Shown here: one piece after another, positions 34,548 to 42,627 of the stretch | How the letters are laid out: each line of letters opens with the position of its first letter | How positions within the stretch are numbered: position 1 is the stretch's first letter | Assembly: GCA_026710545.1 (NCBI GenBank) | Contig: JAPOQU010000097.1 | Coordinates: forward strand, 1-42,648 | DNA: 42,648 nt | From: Gammaproteobacteria bacterium | Lineage (GTDB): Bacteria > Pseudomonadota > Gammaproteobacteria > Eutrophobiales > Eutrophobiaceae | Reading direction: 5' to 3' | Notes under the pieces: generated by a model | The model's input: only the letters and a program-made list of their open reading frames with translations | What the model was told of the DNA's origin: nothing | The model's database searches: none | Made by a program: the position numbers and the translations under genes

Positions 34548-37115
34548 CTACTCCTTCCTCAGGGCCTCGGCAAGTTCCGAACTGGATATCTTCCAGGCGG
34601 GATAGATACCGGCGAGCAGCGCCGCTGCGAGACCGAGCACTATGCCCTGAAGCACGATATCCGCGCTGAACTGCAATTCCATGGTCCAGCCGAAGGAGCG
34701 CCGGTTGATCACCAGGATCAACAGGGCGGTGATGATACAGCCCACAGGGACCGCCAGGAGTCCCGCAACAAGACCCAGGAGTCCGGTTTCTGAAATAATC
34801 AGCCGGCGCATCTGACCGGGCAGAAAACCCAGGGACCTCAGCAGGGCATGTTCCTGGCTGCGTTCCAGTTGTAATGCCATGAGTGCGCTGAACACGCCGA
34901 TAAAGGCGATGATTGCCGCCAGCACCCGCAGAATATCAGTGACAACAAAGGTGTTGTCAAACACCTCGAGCGACGTCTGCAGTATTTTGTTTCTGTCCTG
35001 CAGCCACAGGTCCCGCTCCGGCGCCAGTTGTTGCACCTGCCTGCGCAATAGTTCCATGTCCGTTCCCGGAAGCGTGTAAATGCCGAAGCCCGAATAGCGA
35101 TCATCGCGCCAGTGGCGGTCATAGATGCGCCGGCTCATGCTGACGATACCCTGGTCGGAACCATAGTCCTTGTATACGCCAAGAACCCGGAACGCCCGGT
35201 AGCCGTTATCGGTGCGGAGTTCCAGCATGGCATTCCGTTCCACTCCGTGTCGCCAGGCATAGGGCTCGGACACAATGACCGTATCTTCCTGCTGAAAGAC
35301 CGTCCAGATTTCGTCTGCTTCACCCTGCTTGAACTGGAACCCCTCCCAGGCGGCCTCGTTCAACCCGTAGGCTGAGAGTTCCGTCTGGCCCAGGGATGAT
35401 TCAATGTTGATGCGCCGTACGCTGCTCACAGCTTTTACCTGCGGCAACGCAAGGACGGCATCCGCAAAGCCGGCATCCAGGGCGTGTGCAGAAGCCGTCG
35501 TACCCGTCGACGGCAGCGACACGTACATTTCCGCCCGCAGCGTCTGTTGCAGCCAGCGGTCTACCGAAAGACGGAAATTATTGACCATCAGGCCTATGCC
35601 GATGACGGTGGCGATGGCGATCATCAGGGCGGCGATGGCCGCCGTGGTGCGACTCAGGGAAGCCGTCACCGACTGGCAGGCATAACGCCCCGATATACCG
35701 AAGCCTCCGCCCAGAAGGGGTTTTAAACATGCCATCAGGACAACGGTCACGAGCGGTATCAACAGGGTAATGCCGAGGATAATGATAAAGATGCCGCTGA
35801 AACCCAGTTCAATACTGGGACTGGAGAGTTGGATGACCATAAAACCTGCGCCAAGCGCAACAATACCCGCCATGGATGCAGGAAATACCAGGCGTTGTGC
35901 CGATGCTTCAAGGTGGGAGCGTAACAGCGCCTGTCTCGGGGTGACCCTGGTTGCTTCCAGCGCCGCAGGTATGGCTGCCAGCAGCGTCCCAGCCATCCCC
36001 AGTAACGCACCCTTCAGCAACGAGAGGTTCGACAGGGTGAGATTCGCATCCGTGAGCAGGTCATAAACCTCATTCATGGTACGGTTAACGACCTGCAGCA
36101 AGCCGTGCGCCAGTGCGACACCTAACAATAAACCGGCAAAAGTGGCTGCCAGGCCCACAAGCAATGCCTCAATGGCGATGATCGCGCCCAGTTGCCGACG
36201 GGTTGCACCCAGGGCCCGCAACGTGCCAAGCAGAGGTCGCCGCTGCATCACCATGAAGGTCATGGTGTTATAGATGAGGAACATACCTACCAGCAGGGCC
36301 AGCAGACTCAATGCAGTGAGGTTGGTATGAAAGGCCCCGGTCATCTGCTTCAGGGAACGTGTCCTCGTCGTAGCCGGCAGCAAGGCCACGCCGTCGGGCA
36401 ACAGTGATTGCAGCCTGCTTTTCGTACTGTCGTCCCCGTCTCCGATTACCACGTCAACGCGGTTAATCCGTCCGGACATATCGAGTACTTCCTGGGCGGT
36501 GGCAATGTCTGCGAGCATAAGGTTGTCAGGACTGTGGGAAGATCCGTGTGTGTGTCCCGCAAGAATCCCTGCGACATGAACGGGAATGCTCCTGCCTCCG
36601 GTAATCAGGGTCGCTTCATCGTTTGCACGCAGGTTCAGACGGGTTGCCGTGGCAGCATCGAGGAGTACGGTATTTCTCTCCGTCAGCAGAGGGATCAACA
36701 CCCCCTCTCCGTCCGGGTTCTGCAGGTTGTCGAACCAGGCGTAAGCGCGAAACGTCCTTTCCGCAAAAGAGTCGAGACCAAGCAGGGTCAGGGTCTCCCG
36801 CTGTTCATTTTTTTCGAGGGTAACGTGGGCCTCGATCACCGGCGCAATGTCGCGCACGCCATACTCAACGCGCATACGCGTGTACAACCTTTCATCAAGA
36901 CCTGCAGGTCCGCCAACGATGCGATGCGTGGCCCTGCCGACGATGGTTTCAGTGGACCGCTCAAACGAATGCCCGGCGCTTTGATTTATCAGGTCGACGG
37001 ACACCACCACGGCAACAGCCAGTGCAATGCCGGTTATCGCCAGGCCCAGTTGCCAGGGATGGCGCAGGAAAAAATGCCGGCTTGAACGGAACAGGATGTT
37101 GTTTGTGGCTAACAA
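34548..37115 (-). CDS. ABC transporter permease with two FtsX domains
   Basis: An 855-residue membrane protein. An N-terminal helix (GLAITGIALAVAVVVSVDLI) precedes a large periplasmic domain and three helices with RRPLLGTLRALGATRRQLGA. A second half repeats the plan, ending with SLGFLPGQMRRLI and GIYPAWKISSSELAEALRKE. This is the MacB/LolC-type mechanotransmission architecture, usually moving lipids or lipoproteins rather than small solutes. The start is a TTG at 37115 overlapping the ATPase stop by 7 bp. It forms an operon with the ATPase and the AttH-like lipoprotein. Confidence 0.88.
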   Translation of the reverse strand: MLATNNILFRSSRHFFLRHPWQLGLAITGIALAVAVVVSVDLINQSAGHSFERSTETIVGRATHRIVGGPAGLDERLYTRMRVEYGVRDIAPVIEAHVTLEKNEQRETLTLLGLDSFAERTFRAYAWFDNLQNPDGEGVLIPLLTERNTVLLDAATATRLNLRANDEATLITGGRSIPVHVAGILAGHTHGSSHSPDNLMLADIATAQEVLDMSGRINRVDVVIGDGDDSTKSRLQSLLPDGVALLPATTRTRSLKQMTGAFHTNLTALSLLALLVGMFLIYNTMTFMVMQRRPLLGTLRALGATRRQLGAIIAIEALLVGLAATFAGLLLGVALAHGLLQVVNRTMNEVYDLLTDANLTLSNLSLLKGALLGMAGTLLAAIPAALEATRVTPRQALLRSHLEASAQRLVFPASMAGIVALGAGFMVIQLSSPSIELGFSGIFIIILGITLLIPLVTVVLMACLKPLLGGGFGISGRYACQSVTASLSRTTAAIAALMIAIATVIGIGLMVNNFRLSVDRWLQQTLRAEMYVSLPSTGTTASAHALDAGFADAVLALPQVKAVSSVRRINIESSLGQTELSAYGLNEAAWEGFQFKQGEADEIWTVFQQEDTVIVSEPYAWRHGVERNAMLELRTDNGYRAFRVLGVYKDYGSDQGIVSMSRRIYDRHWRDDRYSGFGIYTLPGTDMELLRRQVQQLAPERDLWLQDRNKILQTSLEVFDNTFVVTDILRVLAAIIAFIGVFSALMALQLERSQEHALLRSLGFLPGQMRRLIISETGLLGLVAGLLAVPVGCIITALLILVINRRSFGWTMELQFSADIVLQGIVLGLAAALLAGIYPAWKISSSELAEALRKE

Positions 37116-37795
37116 TTACTTTCTTCCAGGCGGCATTCCCGTATCGTCATCAAGCGGTCGGCCAGGCCGATGACCTCCCGGCTGTGGGTGACCATGATCA
37201 TGGTCTTGCCGGAGCGGCGCACCAGTTGGTCAAGCAGGTTCAACACGTCCTGCCCGGTGTCGTGGTCGAGGTTGCCTGTGGGTTCATCGGCGAGAATGAT
37301 GGATGGGTTGTGGATCAGCGCCCTGGCAATCGCGATGCGCTGTTGTTCACCGGTGGACAGCTTGTCGGGGTAATAGTCAATCCGGTGCGCCATGTCCAGT
37401 TCCTCCAGCATATTCTCGAGATCTGTGCGGTTGCCGTCATCAAGCCGGCCGGTCAACTCCAGCGGCAGCAACAGGTTGTCCCTTACCGTCAGTGTCGGGA
37501 TCAGGTTGAAACTCTGGAACACGAAGCCGATATGACGGCGCCGGAACAAGGTGCGTTCATCCTCGCTCATCCCGGTCAGTGATTGCCCGTCTACCAGTAT
37601 GTCGCCCCGGCTCGGCGCATCGATACCGCTGATGAGATTCAGGAGGGTGGATTTGCCGGACCCGCTCTTGCCAAGCAACACGATAAATTCCCCTTCGTAT
37701 ACTTCCCCGTTCACGTCATCCAGGACGGCATGCTCCTGATCGGCCTCCCAATAGGATTTTGACAGGTGGCGAAATTCTATAATCGGCGCGGCCAT
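37109..37795 (-). CDS. ABC transporter ATP-binding protein, LolD/MacB type
   Basis: A 228-residue ATPase with Walker A GKSGSGKST, Q-loop FVFQSFNLIPTLTVRDNL, signature LSTGEQQRIAIARAL and Walker B SIILADEPTGNLD, followed by the switch histidine in VTHS. ATG 37795 is preferred; a TTG six codons upstream is possible. It powers the FtsX-type permease encoded next to it. Operon order (ATPase, permease, AttH lipoprotein) matches att-type clusters known in other Proteobacteria. Confidence 0.92.
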   Translation of the reverse strand: MAAPIIEFRHLSKSYWEADQEHAVLDDVNGEVYEGEFIVLLGKSGSGKSTLLNLISGIDAPSRGDILVDGQSLTGMSEDERTLFRRRHIGFVFQSFNLIPTLTVRDNLLLPLELTGRLDDGNRTDLENMLEELDMAHRIDYYPDKLSTGEQQRIAIARALIHNPSIILADEPTGNLDHDTGQDVLNLLDQLVRRSGKTMIMVTHSREVIGLADRLMTIRECRLEESNC

Positions 37796-37844
37796 GGATC
37801 GGAATGATAGCAAACTGTAGTAGGATCACACGTACATAACTTTT

Positions 37845-37953
37845 GGGGTCAGAGCAAGGGGTCAGAGCAAGGGGTCAGAGCAAGGGGTCAGAGCAATATA
37901 CCTGCGCCATCCAAGCTTGGCCGTATTTTGCTCTGACCCCTTGCTCTGACCCC
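37845..37953. repeat. Tandem and inverted 13-bp GGGGTCAGAGCAA repeats
   Basis: GGGGTCAGAGCAA occurs four times head to tail (37845-37896). After 31 bp come two copies of its exact reverse complement (37928-37953). The whole could fold as a long hairpin with slipped pairings. It lies between the divergent ABC operon and tannase genes. Related GGGGTCAG and GGGGACAG palindromes occur at 14154, 20520 and 20619. Confidence 0.9.
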
Positions 37954-38006
37954 AAATTTCCGTAAATAAAATGTTTTTCGGACAGCAACCAGGGTGACTG
38001 ACTTCC

Positions 38007-39662
38007 ATGCGCGGTAAAGAGCTTCACTCCCGGGGATTATTTCCGGTGCTTCGCACCTGTTTCTCAAGGGTGATGATTATTAGCGGGATTTACTGCAGTT
38101 GCCTGCCTGCGCCGGTATCGGCACAGGCCACACATGGCGGGAATTTTCTTGAGGCAAGCGAGATTGCCGTGGACCTCGCTGCCGACTCTGCGGTCCCGGC
38201 GCTCAAATGCAGTGAACTGGGCCGTCACTCGGACTTTGATTTCGCCGTTATCTCAGCCACGGAGGTTGAAGCCGCTGACGGTTTACCCGGGCTGTGCGCC
38301 ATCTATGGAATTATCGAGCCCAAGGTCCAGTTCATGCTCAAATTACCGGACAGCTGGAACCGGCGTATCTACATGCACGGCAACGGCGGATACGGCGGCC
38401 AGTCCGTCACTGGGTCCTACGGCGCTAAATTATCCGGTCCGGCGCTACGCCATGGTTTTGTCACGGTCTTTACCGATACCGGGCATACCCGTGACGACGG
38501 CCATAATGCCAGTTGGGCTCACAACGACCTGCAGAAAGAGATCGATTACGGCTTTCGCGCGGTCCATTTGACGATTGTCACGGCAAAACGCCTGGTAGCG
38601 GCCTACTACGGCAAAACCGCCACTTACTCCTATTTTGACGGTTGTTCGGGGGGCGGGCGCCAGGGCCTGGTTGCCGCACAACGATTCCCCGGTGATTTTA
38701 ACGGTATTGCCGCGGGCGCGCCGTTTTACGACCTGGCCGGCATTATGATGCAATACTGGAACAACCAGGTAGCGCTGGCCGAAACGGCCCTGTCCGCGGC
38801 AAAGGTTGAGCAGTTGGGGAAGTTCATCATGGACAGGTTCGATACGGTGGACGGCCTGCGGGACGGCATCATCAGCAACCCCCTGGAAATCGACTTCGAC
38901 CCGGCACGCGACCTGCCCGGGGATGAAACGGGCCAGGATGGGTTTACCCGCGCCGAGATCAAGACCCTGCAACGACTCTATACCGGCCTGGAGTTGAACG
39001 GTAAACAAATCGCGCCCGGAATCGTGATTGGGGCGGAACTGCCGGGGAGACGGGACGCGGCCCTCACTGCAGACAAATCCCCCATGCTGTCATCGTGGAA
39101 TTCCCGCCTCTACCCGGATATTTCAGGTTACAATCAGCAACTGGACATATTAGTTCCTTGGTTGCGGTATATGGCCTTCACAACAGACGATCCGGAATTT
39201 GACTGGCGCCAACTGGACCCGGAACAGGACTGGCCCCGGATGTCGGCGATGTCAGCCATATTCAACGCCGACAACCCCGACCTCTTTGCATTCAGGAACA
39301 GCGGCGGCAAGCTGCTCATGTATCACGGCTGGGGGGACATCGGCGTCAGCCCCATCATGACCGTGCAGTATTACGACAAGGTCATGCAGACGATGGGGAA
39401 TGAGGAAACACAGTCTTTTTTCAGGACGTATATGATACCCGGCATGTTCCATTGTTACGGCGGCCGCAATGTGGACCGGTTTGACACCATGACGACCCTG
39501 ATTAACTGGGTGGAAGCGGATATCGCGCCGGACCGGATTATCGCCTCCAGAGTTGAAAACAACCGCGTTACCCGCACCCGGCCCCTGTGCCCCTACCCGA
39601 AGACGGCGCGTTACCAGGGTTCGGGGGACGGCAACCGGGCAGACAGTTTCAGGTGTGAATAA
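38007..39662 (+). CDS. Tannase/feruloyl esterase-family protein 1, secreted
   Basis: A 551-residue enzyme of the tannase family, which hydrolyses esters of phenolic acids. It has a signal peptide ending near PVSAQA. The catalytic serine lies in DGCSGGGRQG, the aspartate probably in YHGWGDIGVSP, and the histidine in PGMFHCYGGRN. The cysteines next to Ser and His form the disulfide of the family's CS-D-HC motif. The start ATG 38007 has AGGGTGA slightly far upstream. It is followed 2 bp later by a close paralogue. Exact substrate is unknown; feruloyl, galloyl or terephthalate-type esters are all possible. Confidence 0.9.
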   Translation: MRGKELHSRGLFPVLRTCFSRVMIISGIYCSCLPAPVSAQATHGGNFLEASEIAVDLAADSAVPALKCSELGRHSDFDFAVISATEVEAADGLPGLCAIYGIIEPKVQFMLKLPDSWNRRIYMHGNGGYGGQSVTGSYGAKLSGPALRHGFVTVFTDTGHTRDDGHNASWAHNDLQKEIDYGFRAVHLTIVTAKRLVAAYYGKTATYSYFDGCSGGGRQGLVAAQRFPGDFNGIAAGAPFYDLAGIMMQYWNNQVALAETALSAAKVEQLGKFIMDRFDTVDGLRDGIISNPLEIDFDPARDLPGDETGQDGFTRAEIKTLQRLYTGLELNGKQIAPGIVIGAELPGRRDAALTADKSPMLSSWNSRLYPDISGYNQQLDILVPWLRYMAFTTDDPEFDWRQLDPEQDWPRMSAMSAIFNADNPDLFAFRNSGGKLLMYHGWGDIGVSPIMTVQYYDKVMQTMGNEETQSFFRTYMIPGMFHCYGGRNVDRFDTMTTLINWVEADIAPDRIIASRVENNRVTRTRPLCPYPKTARYQGSGDGNRADSFRCE

Positions 39663-39664
39663 TC

Positions 39665-41266
39665 ATGTCATTGAAAAAAAATATCTCGATCATCTCCGGT
39701 TTGCTGTGCCTGGCGCCTGCCGTAACGATTGGAGCGGATGTAAACGGCGCCAGCTTTGCTGATGCAGGTAACGGCCGCGTCGACTACCACCTTGCTGCTG
39801 CAACCGCGACGGGGGATTGCCGTGGTCTCGTGAGCCTGACGGATTTCAACCACAGCGTGATATCCGCAAAAACAATCGCCGCCGATGAGAATTCATCCGC
39901 ACACTGCGAGATCCACGGCGTCATCACGCCGGAGATACAGTATGTCGTCAACCTGCCGGAGCAGTGGAACGGACGCCTGTACATGATCGGCAACGGCGGG
40001 TTTGGCGGGCAGTCCGTTTACGGCAATTACGCGAAGGAAGACAGGGCAAAGGCCCGGCGCCTGGGTTTTGCCACCGCGTTCACCAACACGGGCCATACCG
40101 ACGATGCGCACTTCGCCTCGTGGGCGCACAATAATATCCAGAAGGAAATTGACTACGGTTATCGCGCCGTTCACCTGACGGCCGTGGTCGCAAAACAACT
40201 GATCTCCCGTTATTACGGACAGGAACCCACCTATGCATACTTCGAAGGATGTTCCGGCGGCGGTCGCCAGGGTCTGGTTGCGGCCCAGCGCTTCCCGGAT
40301 GATTTTGACGGCATTGCCGTGGGCGCGCCGTTTTACGATTTGCCGACTATTGAAATGCAATCCTGGTGGAACCAGGCAACGGCGGACAAGATACCGCTCA
40401 GCGCCGAACGGGTACACATGCTGGGAGAGATAATCATGCAGAAATACGACGCCCTGGACGGCGTTGCAGACCGCGTGATAGGCAACCCCCTGGCTGTCGA
40501 TTTCGTGCCGACCCGGGACCTGCCCCGGGACCCGGAGGGAGAAAACGGCTTCACCGATGCTGAGATCGAGGCATTTACCCGGATTTACCAGGGCCCCCGC
40601 ATCAGCGACAGGCAGGTTGCACCGGGTCTGCCCGTAGGCGCGGAACTGCCCGGCGTGCGTGACGCCGGACGCACCTACGAAAAGACCAGTGAAGCGTCAC
40701 CCTGGTCGGCGCGGGTTTACCGCGAAGGCACCGGGTATAACATGACCCTGGAAATACTGGAATCCTGGCTCAAGTACATGGCGTTTACCCAGGACGACCC
40801 CGATTATGACTGGAAAGACCTGAATATGGAGGCCGACCTGGAAAAAATGCAGCCGATGGGCCAAATCATGAATGCCACGGCTACGGATCTGAGTCCTTTT
40901 ATGGACAGGGGAAACAAGATCCTCATGTACCACGGTTGGGCCGACGTGGGGGTGAGTCCGATTATGACTGTGCAGTACTACGAACGGGTCATGGAGACTA
41001 TGGGCGAGGAAACGCAGTCGTTCTTCCGCACCTACATGGTGCCGGGCATGTTCCATTGCCGCGGTGGCCGCAATGTTGACCACTTTGACGTTATGACCAC
41101 GCTGATTGACTGGGTGGAAGCGGGAGTAGTACCCGAACGGATAGACGCTGCATGGCTCGAAAACGGCGAGGTTGTGCGTACCCGGCCGCTGTGTCCGTAC
41201 CCTGAAGTGGCTGTTTACGAGGGTAATGGCAGTACCGACGAGGCGGAAAATTTCACATGCCAATAA
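39665..41266 (+). CDS. Tannase/feruloyl esterase-family protein 2, secreted
   Basis: A 533-residue paralogue of the preceding gene with the same landmarks: EGCSGGGRQGLVAAQRFPDD around the catalytic serine, MYHGWADVGVSPIMTVQYYE with the aspartate, and PGMFHCRGGRNVDHFD with the histidine. Its signal peptide (SIISGLLCLAPAVTIGA) differs. Residues in the lid and substrate loops differ from copy 1, so the pair may divide substrates. AGGTGTG inside the end of copy 1 serves as ribosome site, so both are co-translated. A hairpin terminator follows about 30 bp after the stop. Confidence 0.9.
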   Translation: MSLKKNISIISGLLCLAPAVTIGADVNGASFADAGNGRVDYHLAAATATGDCRGLVSLTDFNHSVISAKTIAADENSSAHCEIHGVITPEIQYVVNLPEQWNGRLYMIGNGGFGGQSVYGNYAKEDRAKARRLGFATAFTNTGHTDDAHFASWAHNNIQKEIDYGYRAVHLTAVVAKQLISRYYGQEPTYAYFEGCSGGGRQGLVAAQRFPDDFDGIAVGAPFYDLPTIEMQSWWNQATADKIPLSAERVHMLGEIIMQKYDALDGVADRVIGNPLAVDFVPTRDLPRDPEGENGFTDAEIEAFTRIYQGPRISDRQVAPGLPVGAELPGVRDAGRTYEKTSEASPWSARVYREGTGYNMTLEILESWLKYMAFTQDDPDYDWKDLNMEADLEKMQPMGQIMNATATDLSPFMDRGNKILMYHGWADVGVSPIMTVQYYERVMETMGEETQSFFRTYMVPGMFHCRGGRNVDHFDVMTTLIDWVEAGVVPERIDAAWLENGEVVRTRPLCPYPEVAVYEGNGSTDEAENFTCQ

Positions 41267-41296
41267 ACAGCCTGGTTGATAAAGGGGATTGACGCA

Positions 41297-41331
41297 AAAG
41301 ACGTGCAGTCCTACGCTTAGACTGCGTTTTT
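41297..41331 (+). terminator. Rho-independent terminator after the tannase pair
   Basis: GCAGTC pairs with GACTGC around a nine-base loop, extended by ACG/CGT with a bulge, and is followed by a run of five Ts. It begins 31 bp after the second tannase stop. Confidence 0.5.
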
Positions 41332-41426
41332 CACAGGCAAAAACAGGACGTTAAGAAGTATCAGATGCTGCGCAAGCAGACCGCGGCGAATCAGGAGGAT
41401 AATGCAGTCAAACAGGGATGAGGATG

Positions 41427-41702
41427 TCAACGAGCAACCGATAGCCTGACATCAAGCGCATCCAGTACCCTGAATAAAGTACCGACCCGCGGGTTGCCTC
41501 CTCTGGAAAGCGACCGGTACAGGTTTTGCCTGCCAAGGCCGGTTGTTTTGGCAACTTTCATCATGCCCTTGGCGCGGGCGACATCTCCGACAGCCTTGAC
41601 GAAGAAATCAGAATCGCCTTCTTCAAGCGCTGCATTGAGGTATTCAATGATTGCCTCATCACTACCGAGGAAGTCAACTACGTCAAAGTTCTTGATTTTC
41701 AT
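41427..41702 (-). CDS. HigA2-type antitoxin (putative addiction-module antidote)
   Basis: A 91-residue Xre-like protein: FLGSDEAIIEYLNAALEEGD, then FVKAVGDVARAKGMMKVAKT and TGLGRQNLYRSLSRGGNPRV with the helix-turn-helix, ending in LFRVLDALDVRLS. This is the COG3636 antidote family. It is translated after the toxin with a 4-bp overlap. In this family the toxin gene comes first, as here. It neutralises the toxin and represses the operon. Confidence 0.88.
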   Translation of the reverse strand: MKIKNFDVVDFLGSDEAIIEYLNAALEEGDSDFFVKAVGDVARAKGMMKVAKTTGLGRQNLYRSLSRGGNPRVGTLFRVLDALDVRLSVAR

Positions 41703-42001
41703 AAATGCTCCTGAATCTTTTTCAGCATTTGATGCGCGCGACGGATGTCCTTTGCCTGGCTTGACTTATCACCACCACAAAGCAGCAATACAGTCATACT
41801 GCGAACCGTATAATAGACGCGGTAGCCTTTTCCGACATCTATCCTCAACTCACTGACACCACTTCCGACCGATTTGCTGTCTCCGAAGTTACCCAGTTCA
41901 ACGCGCCTGATCCTGGCAGTAATTTTCATGGCCGCGCGCAGGTCACGTAACCCTCGCAGCCAGTCCTCAAATACTTCCGTATACTTGACTTCGTATTCCA
42001 T
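41699..42001 (-). CDS. RelE/ParE-superfamily toxin, HigB2 type
   Basis: A 100-residue toxin of the phage-derived Gp49-like/HigB group: FEDWLRGLRDLRAAMKITAR, then GVSELRIDVGKGYRVYYTVR, VLLLCGGDKSSQAKDI and a C-terminal helix. Such toxins cut mRNA on the ribosome. It precedes its antitoxin and has a palindromic site 5 bp upstream of its start. The pair appears intact. Confidence 0.88.
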   Translation of the reverse strand: MEYEVKYTEVFEDWLRGLRDLRAAMKITARIRRVELGNFGDSKSVGSGVSELRIDVGKGYRVYYTVRSMTVLLLCGGDKSSQAKDIRRAHQMLKKIQEHL

Positions 42002-42006
42002 AAGGT

Positions 42007-42026
42007 GTGTCCTGTATAGAGGACAC
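42007..42026. promoter_or_regulatory. Palindromic operator upstream of the HigBA pair
   Basis: GTGTCCTGTATAGAGGACAC has perfect 7-base arms around GTATAG. It sits immediately upstream of the toxin start on the minus strand, overlapping TATA-rich sequence that could serve as -10. This is where the antitoxin would be expected to bind. Confidence 0.6.
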
Positions 42027-42156
42027 TATAGCAGGAAGCGAAAAATGGCACAAGCCCCGGAGAAAGCGGTATAGCCGGCAGGGGGCAAGAGCGTGTTATG
42101 GGATAGATTGTGATATTGAACTTACAAAAAGGGCATATGTATGATATAAGCATAAC

Positions 42157-42195
42157 ATGCACTTTGAATGGGATGATATTGAAGATTATGCGTGA
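42157..42195 (+). pseudogene. brnT: Remnant of brnT toxin start
   Basis: A 12-codon frame reads MHFEWDDIEDYA then stop, overlapping the brnA start. BrnT toxins begin with FEWD-like residues and number about 90. The start appears preserved while nearly all of the gene is missing, which leaves the antitoxin directly behind the old toxin start. The match is short, so chance cannot be fully excluded. Confidence 0.45.
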
Positions 42196-42502
42196 AGAAT
42201 ATGACCTGAAAAAACTGAAAGTGAAGCGTCGCGGCATGTTGCCTGAACTCAAGGATGAAAAAGGGAAACAGGCAAAAGTTAGGATAACAATATCCCTGGA
42301 TCGGGATATCGTGGATTACTTCAAGCAGTCCGCCGATGGGGTTGGCTCCTTACCTTATCAAACCCAGATTAACCAGGTATTGCGTAGGGCTATTGAAAAA
42401 AACCAACAGGATGATATAGAAACTGTAAAACTGGAGTTGCTGAAAGACCCTGATTTTATACGCTCACTCGCCAGTCAAATCAGCACTGCGAGACGACAAT
42501 AG
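42188..42502 (+). CDS. brnA: BrnA-like antitoxin
   Basis: A 104-residue protein. MREEYDLKKLKVKRRGMLPE at the start and KVRITISLDRDIVDYFK followed by YQTQINQVLRRAI near the middle match the BrnA family, whose ribbon-helix-helix part binds operator DNA. ATG 42188 is chosen by family N-terminus; the frame is open 26 codons upstream. The upstream toxin seems deleted, so this is probably an orphan repressor. Just beyond its stop begin the 23-bp repeats of a probable mobile element. Confidence 0.75.
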   Translation: MREEYDLKKLKVKRRGMLPELKDEKGKQAKVRITISLDRDIVDYFKQSADGVGSLPYQTQINQVLRRAIEKNQQDDIETVKLELLKDPDFIRSLASQISTARRQ

Positions 42503-42512
42503 ACTTTCTGCG

Positions 42513-42627
42513 TATTCCGGTTCAAAGTGAACGCGGATTCCGATTCAAAGTGAACACCGATTCCGGTCGAACGTGAACACCTGTTCCGGTTCAAAGTGAA
42601 CACCGATTCCGGTTGAACGTGAACACT
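42513..42627 (-). repeat. Five tandem 23-bp repeats, probable end of an IS21-family element
   Basis: Five consecutive 23-base units of the form GATTCCGGTTCAAAGTGAAC plus three bases start at 42513, 42536, 42559, 42582 and 42605. They alternate between TTCAAAGTGAAC and TYGAACGTGAAC versions. Read on the other strand this is GTTCACTTTGAACCGGAATC, like the multiple IstA-binding repeats at the ends of many IS21-family elements. The transposase genes would lie beyond the window. Only 21 bp follow the last unit. Confidence 0.65.

Noticed and set aside
37845..37953. CRISPR array
   Set aside because: The 13-bp units are directly adjacent without spacers, and two are inverted; there are no cas genes.
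42513..42627. Replication-origin iterons or CRISPR
   Set aside because: Units abut without spacers, alternate between two variants and resemble IS21 ends; no replication initiator gene is visible.
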